Source: CAYMAI01 sp964388445
GTDB lineage: Bacteria > 4484-113 > JAGGVC01
Direction of reading: 5' to 3'
Assembly (NCBI GenBank): GCA_964388445.1
Contig: CAYMAI010000007.1
Span: forward strand, 62,001-126,000
Length of the DNA stretch: 64,000 bases
The translations under genes were made by a program, and so were the position numbers. The notes under the pieces were generated by a model. It did not search any database. It saw nothing but the letters and a program-made list of their open reading frames with translations, and was not told the DNA's origin. This document shows, piece by piece, positions 7,407 through 16,451 of the stretch; positions within the stretch are counted from its first letter, which is position 1; every line of letters begins with the position of its first letter.

Positions 7407-9356
7407 TTATGCCAACAATGGCGTCATCGTGATGAACACGTTTGTCGTAGTGCCGCGCAGGACATGAACTTGATGATATTTCGTGTTGAACCGCTCCAAG
7501 TCGAATCGCAGTTGCCAATCGCCGGCTTCGATATCGTTCAAAGTAAACGAACCGTTAGCGTCTGAAATCGTTGAAATCGAAGTACCTACTACGGATATAA
7601 CAACGCCTTCCAATGGCAGATTTGTAACTTCATCAAGTATCGTGCCGGTAATGTGACCCGGCCTGCTTCCGAATTGCGGGAAAAGATTGAAGTTCGCTAT
7701 TACCGTTTCGTCGGGGAGAATCGTGACGTTCGAGCTGTCTGTTTCGTACTGGAATTTATTAGCCACTACATAGTAGTTGCCAATAAGCAAGTTATCGACT
7801 CTGTACTGGCCGTTGATATCGGTCAAGGTGGTTGCAACGACGCCGGAGGTATTTGCGATGGTAATGACGGCGTCTGGAAGCGGAATCGGATTCGGCGCCT
7901 GCGTGTTGCGAACGGTTCCGGCGATATGCCCGAACTTCAAGATATTCGTGCTTTCCCGGAATATCCTGAGTATATTCGTATCGCAAATGTAAACCGTTCC
8001 GTCAAGATCAACTGTAACCGAACTGGGTGCAACGAGTTGATTACCGGATGTGCCGCGCGTACCGTCTCCGATCTGACGCAAGAAAATTCCATTTTTATCG
8101 AATATTTGAACACGCCGGTTTCCGGGATCGCAAATGTATATGTTGTCATTCCTGGGATCAATGCCAATTCCGGCTGGGCCGCCTTCAACCAAATCCGGAT
8201 CCTCCAATGAACCATCTACCGGATTAATGGGAGCATTTATCGCAAAGCTGCCCGGGCCCGAACCGTAACTTTGGCCGATGACTCTGTTCCAGCCAAGCGA
8301 ATTGCCCGCCGGCGCGGAGAATGAATAGGTTGTTGGTATCGTTGAGTTATCAGCCAAAAACTGACCTACTCCAACAAAATCCCTGGTTAACGTCGCATCG
8401 GCGCAGTAGTAATTGATTGTATCGGTGCGATTGGCTGGATACATGGAAGAAAGCGCCATTTTTGTCGAAGGCCCAACTTGGTCTCCTAAAGCTACTTCGA
8501 ACCAAGGAACACCAACCAACGTTCCTTCTTCAATATCCGGTACATTGTCCGGAGCAGGAACATCGTGTGCCAAAGGAAAGTACATATGGTATCCGGTAGG
8601 TCCAACTTCAGGGTGATACAGTATAATTTGGTCGCTATTAGGAGGCGGATTAGCGCCTACAAAGTCAATCGTGGCCTTCTGAAGTAATGTTCCGTCCCTT
8701 GATGCAACAATATCCGCGGTAAAGTAAATCTGCCATACAGATGGCGTATTGTCATCCGCTTGTACATTTGGAACCGTTCGCTCCGCAGGCTGGCCCAAAT
8801 CGGCAACTACGAAATATCTCGGCAAGTCATATCTTTTCTGCAAGTTAAGCTCGATTTGATCCTCGACATTCATCAGCTCATCCAAGTTCGGACCGTATAT
8901 TGCAACTGCACTTCCCCCGGCTAAACCCGGGCCAGGGTGATGACTTACCGCAACGTGCTTTGCGAACAAATACGGAGTTTGGCCGGGCGAGGGTGTTCTT
9001 GGATTATCCGGAATTACAGCAATGCCTTTTGCAGGCGTAACAGGAACGTTCACAGTATTTATAAGGATTCCACTTTTAGTAAATGCGTAAACGGTAGTTT
9101 CGTCGAGCACGTAAATGAAATCTTCGTTGACCGCAACGTCCACCAGGTCGCCATACTGAAGCGTTTCCGGAAGAAGCTGGCCCGTGCCGAAATATTGCGG
9201 TTCGCGCGGGTCGCCGCCGCCCGTTCCGGGGTCTTGCGGCGTTTTGTTACCGGGAATTGGGGGCGGCGAAGTGCCGGGTGCGCAAGAAGCCGCAATCCCT
9301 GCAGCGAAAATCGCCAAAACAAGCACAAGAAAAACTAAATTCAGTCTGCTTTTCAT
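7407..9356 (-). CDS. Secreted lipoprotein: NHL-type propeller plus two carboxypeptidase-regulatory-like domains
   Basis: The product is 649 residues from ATG 9356 (GGGAGA upstream). The N-terminus is a lipoprotein signal (KSRLNLVFLVLVLAIFAAG...ASC, Cys at 25) followed by a Pro/Gly linker. The body shows strand-rich repeats; around residues 400-480 NHL repeats are clear (GIGIDPRNDNIYICDPGNRRVQIFD, then VTVDLDGTVYICDTN, quoted in parts). Two Ig-like CarboxypepD_reg domains end the protein: GHIAGTVRN...DINGQYRVDNL and GHITGTILD...SDANGSFTLND. Such proteins sit on a membrane surface and bind partners or glycans; no catalytic motif is visible. It lies 67 bases after the PLD-like lipoprotein gene and shares its promoter and terminator. 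Confidence 0.85.
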   Translation of the reverse strand: MKSRLNLVFLVLVLAIFAAGIAASCAPGTSPPPIPGNKTPQDPGTGGGDPREPQYFGTGQLLPETLQYGDLVDVAVNEDFIYVLDETTVYAFTKSGILINTVNVPVTPAKGIAVIPDNPRTPSPGQTPYLFAKHVAVSHHPGPGLAGGSAVAIYGPNLDELMNVEDQIELNLQKRYDLPRYFVVADLGQPAERTVPNVQADDNTPSVWQIYFTADIVASRDGTLLQKATIDFVGANPPPNSDQIILYHPEVGPTGYHMYFPLAHDVPAPDNVPDIEEGTLVGVPWFEVALGDQVGPSTKMALSSMYPANRTDTINYYCADATLTRDFVGVGQFLADNSTIPTTYSFSAPAGNSLGWNRVIGQSYGSGPGSFAINAPINPVDGSLEDPDLVEGGPAGIGIDPRNDNIYICDPGNRRVQIFDKNGIFLRQIGDGTRGTSGNQLVAPSSVTVDLDGTVYICDTNILRIFRESTNILKFGHIAGTVRNTQAPNPIPLPDAVITIANTSGVVATTLTDINGQYRVDNLLIGNYYVVANKFQYETDSSNVTILPDETVIANFNLFPQFGSRPGHITGTILDEVTNLPLEGVVISVVGTSISTISDANGSFTLNDIEAGDWQLRFDLERFNTKYHQVHVLRGTTTNVFITMTPLLA

Positions 9357-9423
9357 GACAGTTATGTCTCCCTTAAAAGGTTGCCGCATCGGAATCCGGC
9401 GAGGCAAAACAAATATCGAATGC

Positions 9424-11211
9424 CTATGTGCCTCCGCCGGAACCGCCGCCACCGCCTCCGCCGCCGGAGCCGCCGCCGGTATCGGCCGGAGGTGAACCGA
9501 CACTCATATCTAGCCTTCTGACACCCCCGGGGCCTACGTCGAGTTTATAAGTTGGATTGTTGGCGCCCGGAATAGGCGTTCCGCCCGAATCGGTAAGAAT
9601 AGGCGAAATTGTAACTTCGCCGGCCGGAACAAAGATGATGTACATTTTATTTGGATTAAACACTTCGGATACGTCGAAATTGTCGATGTTGAATCCCATG
9701 TAATCCAGTTTATCCAAATAAGTCTTCCCGCTGATCTGAAAGACTACATCAACCTGCATACTCGGCGGTGGAGTTGTTCCATCGCCGACTCCGAGAAGTA
9801 CTTCGCGCTTGAAATTGGAGATTGAACCGTAAACTGCCGCAAAGGGTACTTGATGAACTTCCAGCGCGCCTCCGGGGCTAACCGCGTTTGGATATGCAAG
9901 GTAATTCGCTGTAAGTTCGCCGAAGTCCTCGGGTCTTATGTCAGTACCATATGCGCGCCAATCGGGCGCAAACGGAACGATGTAGCCCGTATATTTGCCC
10001 ACTACAGGCGCTCCAGTCAAAACGACGATAACCTCGTCGTTGAAATCGAAACTGGAACCGGTCCAATTCGCCGAACCGGTAATTACCGATGGCGGGTCAA
10101 CGCCTTGAGATACTTCGTCTCTATCGCAAACGATGAATTTGTGGTTGCTCACTGTGACGGGGAATGGATTTGACGAGTTTATGGAACTGTCTGTTAGCGA
10201 TTCGTTACCTTGAACGTCCGCATTTCCAACAATTCTGCCGATAAGAGCGCGGTAAATCGCCTGCTCTTCCGGCGTAGTCTGGATTCCAATATCGTTAATC
10301 AGCGCAATCATATTGCGCCCTTCGCCCGACCAGCGATTGGCTCCTAATGACCAATTCAAAATGAAGTTTGCGAGGTCTATGTCGGCAAACTCTTTTACGT
10401 TAAATGCGATATTTGTCGAAGCCTCGATTTCGGTCTGGATTCTCGAACGCAAATCGTCGGTCGGCCCGAAATAGACGTCAACTCTTCCGTAACCGCCGCC
10501 GACTTGCCAGGTATGCTGAGTCACATTGCGCTTTTCATTGCCGAACAACCTTTCGGTGAACATTTGCTCGAATTGATTCCTGAAAGCAGCTGCGATGCGT
10601 GAATCCTTAAGGATTACGAAATCGCCGATTGTGTTTCGGGCACCGGAAGCGGCCCAGTCGTATGAACCCACCACCGTTCGCGCGCCGTCGATGATTATGA
10701 ACCTTGCGTGCATCATTCTCGGCGAACCTTCGTTATCCGTCCGGATTTCTATATTTCCGTGATTCTTCGTTGGGTCCTCAAGCTGCTCGTAGAAAGGCTT
10801 GTAAATCGGACTGTCGTAGTAGAATTTTTCGGTTACGATTCTAATTTTGACGGTCTCGGATTGCCTAAGCAAAGCCTCCACGAACTCCTGCCGGTTGATT
10901 CGAAGAACGGCGATATCCAGCGATCGAGTCGCCTGTCCGATAGCCTCGAAAATCGGGTCTTCGGATAGAGGATTGTCGCTTAGCCGCTCGCTTCGAAGGT
11001 TTCTATCCACAAAGCGGACTTCTACCTCCGGAACAAGATCGATTCTGCCAGTGAAAATCGGTTGTGCAGGACCGGGCACATCTGGATCCACGATGTCCGG
11101 CGGTTGCGGAGTGCCTCCGTTTCCGCCGCCGCATCCGGTTACCCAAAATGCCGCCGCAACAAGAAGTCCTAAAACCAATAGGCCGAAAATGCGCGCGAGT
11201 TTCGCCTGCAT
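9424..11211 (-). CDS. Phospholipase D-like lipoprotein with both HKD motifs altered
   Basis: The product is 595 residues. The start ATG 11211 has AGGAGG eight bases before it. The signal ends in VTGC (lipidated Cys27) and a Gly/Pro linker. Two PLD half-domains follow. The first motif region reads HARFIIID (about 168-175) then GSYDWAASGARN; the second reads SNHKFIVCD (355-363) then GSANWTGSSFDFNDE. In the family the motif is HxKxxxxD. Here the first has Arg for Lys, and the second has Asn where the catalytic His should be. The fold and the GS-N/D context remain, so this is probably a binding or weakly active member. The C-terminus is an almost pure Gly/Ser tail. It is the first gene of a two-lipoprotein operon with a good promoter at 11248-11276. 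Confidence 0.84.
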   Translation of the reverse strand: MQAKLARIFGLLVLGLLVAAAFWVTGCGGGNGGTPQPPDIVDPDVPGPAQPIFTGRIDLVPEVEVRFVDRNLRSERLSDNPLSEDPIFEAIGQATRSLDIAVLRINRQEFVEALLRQSETVKIRIVTEKFYYDSPIYKPFYEQLEDPTKNHGNIEIRTDNEGSPRMMHARFIIIDGARTVVGSYDWAASGARNTIGDFVILKDSRIAAAFRNQFEQMFTERLFGNEKRNVTQHTWQVGGGYGRVDVYFGPTDDLRSRIQTEIEASTNIAFNVKEFADIDLANFILNWSLGANRWSGEGRNMIALINDIGIQTTPEEQAIYRALIGRIVGNADVQGNESLTDSSINSSNPFPVTVSNHKFIVCDRDEVSQGVDPPSVITGSANWTGSSFDFNDEVIVVLTGAPVVGKYTGYIVPFAPDWRAYGTDIRPEDFGELTANYLAYPNAVSPGGALEVHQVPFAAVYGSISNFKREVLLGVGDGTTPPPSMQVDVVFQISGKTYLDKLDYMGFNIDNFDVSEVFNPNKMYIIFVPAGEVTISPILTDSGGTPIPGANNPTYKLDVGPGGVRRLDMSVGSPPADTGGGSGGGGGGGGSGGGT

Positions 11212-11247
11212 CCCTAGCGCCTCCTAAGATCATTCGTCAGAGCGAAT

Positions 11248-11276
11248 AATATAAGGTTATCCGTGCTAAAAGTCAA
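11248..11276 (-). promoter_or_regulatory. Sigma-70-type promoter of the PLD/NHL lipoprotein operon
   Basis: On the minus strand TTGACT (11271-11276), a 17-base spacer and TATATT (11248-11253). The PLD-like gene starts 36 bases further on with its own ribosome site. Confidence 0.7.
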
Positions 11277-11442
11277 GGCAAAAACCTTTATGCGACCTAA
11301 CCTTCTCCCAAACGGAAAAGTGCCTTTTTCGCAAGTAATTCGCGATGACATAGCCGAGACAGTATACCCAATTGAATCGATTTTGAAATCGCCGGATGTT
11401 TTTTTAACAAACCTGCCGATTGAAACTAGTTTCCCCAGACTG

Positions 11443-12426
11443 CTATTCAAGTTTTTGACCTTCGATTTCCGCCGCCCATGCCGACAAGCCCTCAAGCCAA
11501 CCCGGCAATCCTGGAAGCCCGCAAAAAGGAAGCACACCGGAACCGAGTAGTGAATAGGGCGGCCTCTTCGCCCTCCTGCCAATTTTGTCCGACGTGGATT
11601 CCCTCACAAGATTCGGATTTTGGCCAGCCAATTCCAACGCTGCTCGAGCGGCTTCAAACCAATTGCAACCTCCAGCCGCAGCAAGGTGCAGGATTCCGGT
11701 TGGCAAATCGGCTTGTCTTGCCGCCAGCCAAATCGCCAAATGTGGAGCATAGGTAGGCGAAGTTACCTGGTCGCTGACAACTTCAAACGGAATGCCTTCA
11801 TTAGCCTTGGACAAAACAGCCCGGAAAAAATTGTGTCTTGAAGAGGAAAAAACTCCGCTTGTTCGGATAATCGTAACGTTTGCACTTCCTTCAAGCGCGC
11901 GCCGCTCTCCTTCAAGTTTCGACCTCCCGTAAACAGAAAGCGGTGACGGTTCATCGGTTTCCAAGTATGGGCGGCTTCGGATTTGTCCATTATCGAACCC
12001 GCTAAAAACATAATCCGTGCTGAAATGGAAAAGCCTAGCACCATTGGCGCCGCAAATAATCGCTACCTCGCCAGGAGATTCGGCGTTGACTTTCATCGAG
12101 TATTCGGGATTGTCTTCACACCAGTCAACGCGGGTTTCAGCTGCAGTTAACCAAACGTAGTCGAATTCCTCTCCTGCGAACACCTTTTCGAGTTCTCTTG
12201 GTCGATTTAAGTCAAAATCCTTTCTTCGCAGAGTTCTAACTGGATATTTCAAACTTGCAAGAGCGGCTTCAAGCGAACTTCCGATTTGCCCGGCACCGAT
12301 TATCAAATGGCGGTTTTTGCCTATTGTGTTTTTCAATTCATTTGGAGAGTCACCTGATGTCACGTTATTTTGCTTGGAAGCATGAACATCAGGCTCGATG
12401 AAGTTATTGCCGGGCAAGTCGGGCAC
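11443..12426 (-). CDS. RmlD-like NAD(P)-dependent sugar-nucleotide reductase
   Basis: The product is 327 residues from GTG 12426. It has the short-chain reductase pattern of dTDP-4-dehydrorhamnose reductase (RmlD): a Rossmann start LIIGAGQIGSSL (40-51), STDYVFSG (~140), YGRSKLEGE with the catalytic Tyr-x3-Lys (~170), and RTSGVFS. RmlD makes the last step of dTDP-L-rhamnose synthesis for surface polysaccharide. No other rml gene is near, so the substrate is open. The first 38 residues before the Rossmann fold are extra and the start is uncertain. A -10-like TATTAT lies five bases before the GTG with no ribosome site, suggesting a leaderless transcript; the region overlaps the divergent SRP RNA promoter. 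Confidence 0.82.
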   Translation of the reverse strand: MPDLPGNNFIEPDVHASKQNNVTSGDSPNELKNTIGKNRHLIIGAGQIGSSLEAALASLKYPVRTLRRKDFDLNRPRELEKVFAGEEFDYVWLTAAETRVDWCEDNPEYSMKVNAESPGEVAIICGANGARLFHFSTDYVFSGFDNGQIRSRPYLETDEPSPLSVYGRSKLEGERRALEGSANVTIIRTSGVFSSSRHNFFRAVLSKANEGIPFEVVSDQVTSPTYAPHLAIWLAARQADLPTGILHLAAAGGCNWFEAARAALELAGQNPNLVRESTSDKIGRRAKRPPYSLLGSGVLPFCGLPGLPGWLEGLSAWAAEIEGQKLE

Positions 12427-12436
12427 ATGTTATAAT
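12407..12436 (+). promoter_or_regulatory. Promoter of the SRP RNA gene, inside the start of the divergent reductase gene
   Basis: TTGCCG (12407-12412), an 18-base spacer and a consensus TATAAT (12431-12436). The -35 box and spacer lie within the first codons of the rmlD-like gene on the other strand, so the two transcripts must share or compete for this site. Confidence 0.78.
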
Positions 12437-12442
12437 ACCAGC

Positions 12443-12550
12443 GCCGGGTGTTGGGACTTCTGCAAGCGGAAGCTCAAAACCCCGTCAGGTCCGGAAGGAA
12501 GCAGCGGTAATGCGCCGATGTTGTGCCGGAAGAAACCTAACCCCGGTGTT
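12443..12550 (+). ncRNA. ffs: Small bacterial signal recognition particle RNA (4.5S-type)
   Basis: The conserved core GTCAGGTCCGGAAGGAAGC followed by AGCGGTAA lies at 12484-12510; this is the Ffh-binding symmetric loop and GGAA tetraloop of SRP RNA. The ends pair: GCCGGGTGTTGGG near 12443-12455 with CCTAACCCCGGTG near 12536-12548. The length of about 105 nt fits the short form without an Alu domain. It works with Ffh and FtsY to deliver membrane and secreted proteins. A good promoter lies just upstream; the 3' end (GGTGTTTTGC) is only a weak terminator, so that boundary is approximate. Confidence 0.94.
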
Positions 12551-12676
12551 TTGCTATACTTAGTTATATAAAAATGTATCCAAATTAGGCCAAATTCAGT
12601 CACATTTCGCTTTCCAATTGCTTAACTCAATGCTTAATGTCCGTTATGTTGTGCATATAGTATCATCTCCGCCGTT

Positions 12677-13561
12677 ATGATGTTCAAGAAATTATGCACA
12701 ATTCCACCTACCGCCTCTCCCAAGGCACTAATCACTGGCGCATCATCTGGAATAGGTGAGGAATTTGCAAGGCAACTGGCGGCATCGGGTTTCGACTTGA
12801 TTCTTGTCGCCAGACGCAAAGACAGACTTGATGCGCTTGCAGAAGACCTATCCGAAAAACACTCGGTGACGTGCGATGTACTTGCTGTAGATTTGGCCGA
12901 AAAAGAAGGAATTGAGGCGGTCGAAAGCAACATTGCCTTCCAACCAATTGAAATCTTGGTAAACAATGCAGGTTTCGGGGGACGTGGCATGTATGCGGAC
13001 ACGCCCGCGGATTACATTGAAAGAATGGTTAAAGTTCATTGCATTGCGACGGCGCGCCTTTCCCGACTCGCCCTTCCCGCGATGATTTCGCGAAATCGAG
13101 GCTCTATTATTAATGTTGCTTCCATAGCAGGGCTGGCGCCCTCGCCCGGAAGCACGACTTACCACGCAACAAAGGCATTCATGATCGCGCTTTCCGAGGC
13201 TCTGCACCTTGAAGTATCCCGCTCCGGTGTATACATCCAAGCTCTCTGTCCTGGACTGACGCACACGGAATTCCACGCCGTAATCGGTGCTGACAAGCGA
13301 ATTTATCCAAAGTCTTGGTGGATGGTCTCTTCGGATGTAGTTTCCGCATCTTTGGCTGAAATTTACAAACGTGATTCGCGCGGTGCCCCTAGAGGCAGAG
13401 TCATTTTGGTGCCCGGCAAGCGCTATAAGAGGCTGGCGACCTTAATTGGATTTTTGCCGCGCACCGTTATATGGAAAGAAGCAATTAAACGGGCTGAAAG
13501 ACTGCAACAGCGCCGAGAGAAATTGAATCGAAAATCAAAGTCAGCTAATCCCCGAACTTAA
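12677..13561 (+). CDS. Short-chain dehydrogenase/reductase
   Basis: The product is 294 residues of classical SDR type. It has ALITGASSGIGEEFA (cofactor loop, 18-32), ILVNNAGFGG (~94-103), and SIAGLAPSPGSTTYHATKA with Ser, Tyr and Lys of the active site (~150-168). The enzyme should oxidise or reduce an alcohol/ketone with NAD(P)H; the substrate is unknown. A basic C-terminus (about 255-294) extends past the core. ATG 12677 and ATG 12680 are both possible and neither has a ribosome site. The last 17 bases overlap the 3' end of the convergent aldehyde dehydrogenase gene. Confidence 0.88.
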   Translation: MMFKKLCTIPPTASPKALITGASSGIGEEFARQLAASGFDLILVARRKDRLDALAEDLSEKHSVTCDVLAVDLAEKEGIEAVESNIAFQPIEILVNNAGFGGRGMYADTPADYIERMVKVHCIATARLSRLALPAMISRNRGSIINVASIAGLAPSPGSTTYHATKAFMIALSEALHLEVSRSGVYIQALCPGLTHTEFHAVIGADKRIYPKSWWMVSSDVVSASLAEIYKRDSRGAPRGRVILVPGKRYKRLATLIGFLPRTVIWKEAIKRAERLQQRREKLNRKSKSANPRT

Positions 13562-15068
13562 TCCCCTGAGCAAGAGGTAAATCTTTGCCGTAATTTATGG
13601 TGTTCGTTTGACGGCGCATATAGGCTTTCCAGCTGTCGCTTCCGGATTCGCGCCCGCCGCCTGTTTCTTTTTCGCCCCCGAACGCTCCGCCGATTTCCGC
13701 TCCGCTCGTGCCGATGTTAACGTTCGCAATCCCGCAGTCGCTGCCCATTGCAGACAAAAATCGCTCGGCTTCCTGCAAATCACGCGTGAAAATGGCGCTC
13801 GAAAGCCCCTGCGGCACAGCATTGTGAAGAGCAATTGCGTCATCGAGCGTTTCGTATTCTATTATGTAAAGAATAGGCGCGAACGTTTCTTCTTGGACAA
13901 TGTCCCAGTCGTTTTCTGCACGCGCGATGCAAGGAGTTACGTAACATCCACCGGGGTAATCATTGCCGCTTAAGCACTCGCCTCCGATTAAAATCTCGCC
14001 CCCTTCAGCCTTTATGCGATCAATTGCGTTCATCATATCTTCAACCGCACGTTTATCTACAAGCGGACCCATAATCGTGGACGCCTCTAACGGATTCCCG
14101 ATTCTAACCTGACTGTATGCTTTTACCAGACTGTCGATAAGCTTGCCCGAAATCGATTTTGCCGCGAGGATGCGCCGAGTGGACGTACAGCGCTGTCCCG
14201 CGGTGCCTACCGCGCCGAACAAAATCGCGCGAACCGCAAGTTCCAAATCCGCGCTGGGCGTTACGATAATAGCGTTGTTGCCCCCAAGTTCAAGAATTGT
14301 CCGCCCCAGCCTTTCGCCAACAATCCGGCCGACACGATAACCCATCTTGCAACTGCCCGTTGCCGACACCAGTGGAATTCTCCTGTCCGAGATAAGCCGT
14401 TCGCCGACAGTCGAGCCTTTGCCTATGAGCAAAGAGGCGAGTGCAGGATTGAAACCAGCGTCTCCGAAAACCTGTGCCGCGATTTTGGTGCATGCGATTG
14501 CAGTAAGCGGAGTTTTGCTGGAAGGTTTCCAGACGCATGAGTCACCGCAGACCCAAGCGAGCGCTGCGTTCCAGCTCCAAACCGCCACGGGAAAATTAAA
14601 AGCGCTTATTATTCCGACTACGCCAAGCGGATGCCACTGCTCGTACATCCTGTGAGATGGTCGTTCGCTGTGCATCGTGAGGCCGTATAGCTGGCGGGAT
14701 AAACCGGTTGCGAAATCACAGATGTCGATCATTTCCTGGACTTCGCCATCGCCTTCTGCCCGTATTTTGCCCATTTCGAGTGAAACCAGCGCGCCTAGGT
14801 CCGATTTCTTAGCACGAAGCGCGTTGCCGAGAAGCCGAACAACCTCGCCGCGGCGCGGAGCGGGAACGGCACGCCATTCGAGAAATGCGGAATGAGCGGC
14901 GGCTACCACCTTATCGTACTCAAATTCGGTGCATTGAACTACTCGGCCTATCGTGCTGCCGTCGATTGGGGAAACTACCTCTAGTTCATCTCCGCTTCCC
15001 AGCCATTCGCCGCAAAATGCGCCGCGCAGCAAGCCGTCCAATTCAAGCGATTTCAAAATGTCGTTCAT
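13545..15068 (-). CDS. Aldehyde dehydrogenase of the ALDH7 (aminoadipate-semialdehyde dehydrogenase) type
   Basis: The product is 507 residues. It matches the ALDH7 family by SLEMGKIRAEGDGEVQEMID and the stretch through GLSRQLYG and SERPSHRMYE, then GIISAFNFPVAVWSWN. The catalytic residues are present: Glu in LELGGNNA (~259) and Cys in GQRCTSTRR (~293). ALDH7 enzymes oxidise alpha-aminoadipate semialdehyde (lysine degradation) and related aldehydes with NAD+. I chose ATG 15068, which follows GGAGGAATTT directly; a longer frame to 15224 would overlap lpxK and lacks a ribosome site. No other lysine-degradation gene is in view. Confidence 0.9.
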   Translation of the reverse strand: MNDILKSLELDGLLRGAFCGEWLGSGDELEVVSPIDGSTIGRVVQCTEFEYDKVVAAAHSAFLEWRAVPAPRRGEVVRLLGNALRAKKSDLGALVSLEMGKIRAEGDGEVQEMIDICDFATGLSRQLYGLTMHSERPSHRMYEQWHPLGVVGIISAFNFPVAVWSWNAALAWVCGDSCVWKPSSKTPLTAIACTKIAAQVFGDAGFNPALASLLIGKGSTVGERLISDRRIPLVSATGSCKMGYRVGRIVGERLGRTILELGGNNAIIVTPSADLELAVRAILFGAVGTAGQRCTSTRRILAAKSISGKLIDSLVKAYSQVRIGNPLEASTIMGPLVDKRAVEDMMNAIDRIKAEGGEILIGGECLSGNDYPGGCYVTPCIARAENDWDIVQEETFAPILYIIEYETLDDAIALHNAVPQGLSSAIFTRDLQEAERFLSAMGSDCGIANVNIGTSGAEIGGAFGGEKETGGGRESGSDSWKAYMRRQTNTINYGKDLPLAQGIKFGD

Positions 15069-15153
15069 AAATTCCTCCGAACGCTTAAATATTATCAAGC
15101 TACTGGGGCGAATTCCAGCAGCATCAAACTCGCGCAGCAATAACTTGCTGCAA

Positions 15154-16410
15154 TTACATTCCCCCGTGAATAAGATCCTCGAAAGCATCGGCAGGATTTG
15201 CGGAAATGGCAAATTCCGCGACATAACAGCGTCTTATCAGCCATTCGGACTCGGCCGGCGCGAGCTTGGAAAGAGGTTTGCTCTTAAGCCCTATTCTCAT
15301 TGAGTCTTTCATTGTCGTTATTACAAAGTCGACATCAAGCATTTTCGCTCGCCGGAATACCTGAAAAACGTCACGCGATTTAAGTCTGTAATGATCGGCG
15401 AAGCGCATAACATACATATGATCGACGCCCGCGTCCAAGACTGCCTGTTCGAATCTCTCCGGCCTTGCTATACTCGCGACAGTCAGAACACGCTTGCCGC
15501 AAAGATTAAATGCAGGAAGAATCGGCCGTGAATCGGGATTAATGGAAATCGGTTCTTCCAGGTGGCCGCGAACGCGCCAAACGATTTCCGTCAACGGGTT
15601 TAGACTTACAAGCCTGTTTTCAAGCTTGGCGCAAACGTGCGGAGCGCCCACACGTTCCAATAATAAGTCGATTCGGTTTTCTGTCTCGATTCCGCAGCAA
15701 TTTTTCTCATCCGTCATACTAATTGCAACGTGGGTTGCTTTTTTTAGCATTCCAGGTGGTTCGCGCAACAGCGGAGCCGGCTGATCGCATAATCCGAAAT
15801 CCGCCGGCGCAACTAGGGCTAGATTGACATGAGGTTTTAGTCCGGTCAAAGCAAGCGCGTCGTCGACGATTATCGCATCATAGTTTTCTCTGTCGAGTCT
15901 CCTTACGGCTTCCACTTTATTTTTCGCGGCTATCACTTTGTATTTTCCCGGAATTCCCGATTTTTCAACCGATTTTGCATATTCCAATTCAATCAGCAGC
16001 GCTTCATCGCCAATTTTATTGGAATCGAATTCGGCGCGCCTGGAGTCACTTTTCACATACTTTCTTTGGGGCATATGCTTTACAACCGCGGCAACGCTTC
16101 TACCGCTTTCGATTAAGGTCTTTCCAAGAAGAATCGTCACTGGAGTCTTGCCGGATCCTCCGAACGCGATATTGCCGACTCCTATTGTAAAAGTCATTGG
16201 CGTAAAAGCATCTCTTTCAAAACGGACCTTCCGCCGTTCTTCAATTTTCCACCTTATTCGATTTAGCCAAAATAGAGCAGGAATGCCGGTCCCTATATCT
16301 GCGGCGCGTCCTAAGTGCGACCTGCGGTCGCATACCAGCGTCACTTTATCTCCTTCACGATTTTTCGTCTTCAAAGCGTACGCATTATTGCACAGGGAAA
16401 TTGCCCACAT
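15154..16410 (-). CDS. lpxK: Tetraacyldisaccharide 4'-kinase
   Basis: LpxK phosphorylates the 4' position of the lipid A precursor at the inner membrane, so its presence argues for an outer membrane with lipid A. The product is 418 residues. The family P-loop VGNIAFGGSGKTP lies at 78-90, followed by IGDEALLIE (~134) and the Asp pair in IIVDDALAL (~180). Members are usually 320-360 residues, so this one is somewhat long at the C-terminus. ATG 16410 has no clear ribosome site. The gene stands between ALDH7 (85 bases downstream) and a divergent unknown gene; other lpx genes are not in the window. Confidence 0.86.
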   Translation of the reverse strand: MWAISLCNNAYALKTKNREGDKVTLVCDRRSHLGRAADIGTGIPALFWLNRIRWKIEERRKVRFERDAFTPMTFTIGVGNIAFGGSGKTPVTILLGKTLIESGRSVAAVVKHMPQRKYVKSDSRRAEFDSNKIGDEALLIELEYAKSVEKSGIPGKYKVIAAKNKVEAVRRLDRENYDAIIVDDALALTGLKPHVNLALVAPADFGLCDQPAPLLREPPGMLKKATHVAISMTDEKNCCGIETENRIDLLLERVGAPHVCAKLENRLVSLNPLTEIVWRVRGHLEEPISINPDSRPILPAFNLCGKRVLTVASIARPERFEQAVLDAGVDHMYVMRFADHYRLKSRDVFQVFRRAKMLDVDFVITTMKDSMRIGLKSKPLSKLAPAESEWLIRRCYVAEFAISANPADAFEDLIHGGM

Positions 16411-16430
16411 ACACTTGCTTAAGTTATAAT
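16401..16430 (+). promoter_or_regulatory. Promoter of the gene at 16452
   Basis: TTGCCC (16401-16406), an 18-base spacer and TATAAT (16425-16430). The next gene starts 21 bases later behind GGAGG. The -35 box overlaps the first codons of lpxK on the other strand. Confidence 0.65.
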
Positions 16431-16451
16431 TGGCTTCTTCGGAGGTTTCAT

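Noticed and set aside
9428..9478. CCG-rich repeat at the end of the PLD-like gene
   Set aside because: It is fully explained as Gly/Ser codons of the protein tail and shows no unit of constant length.
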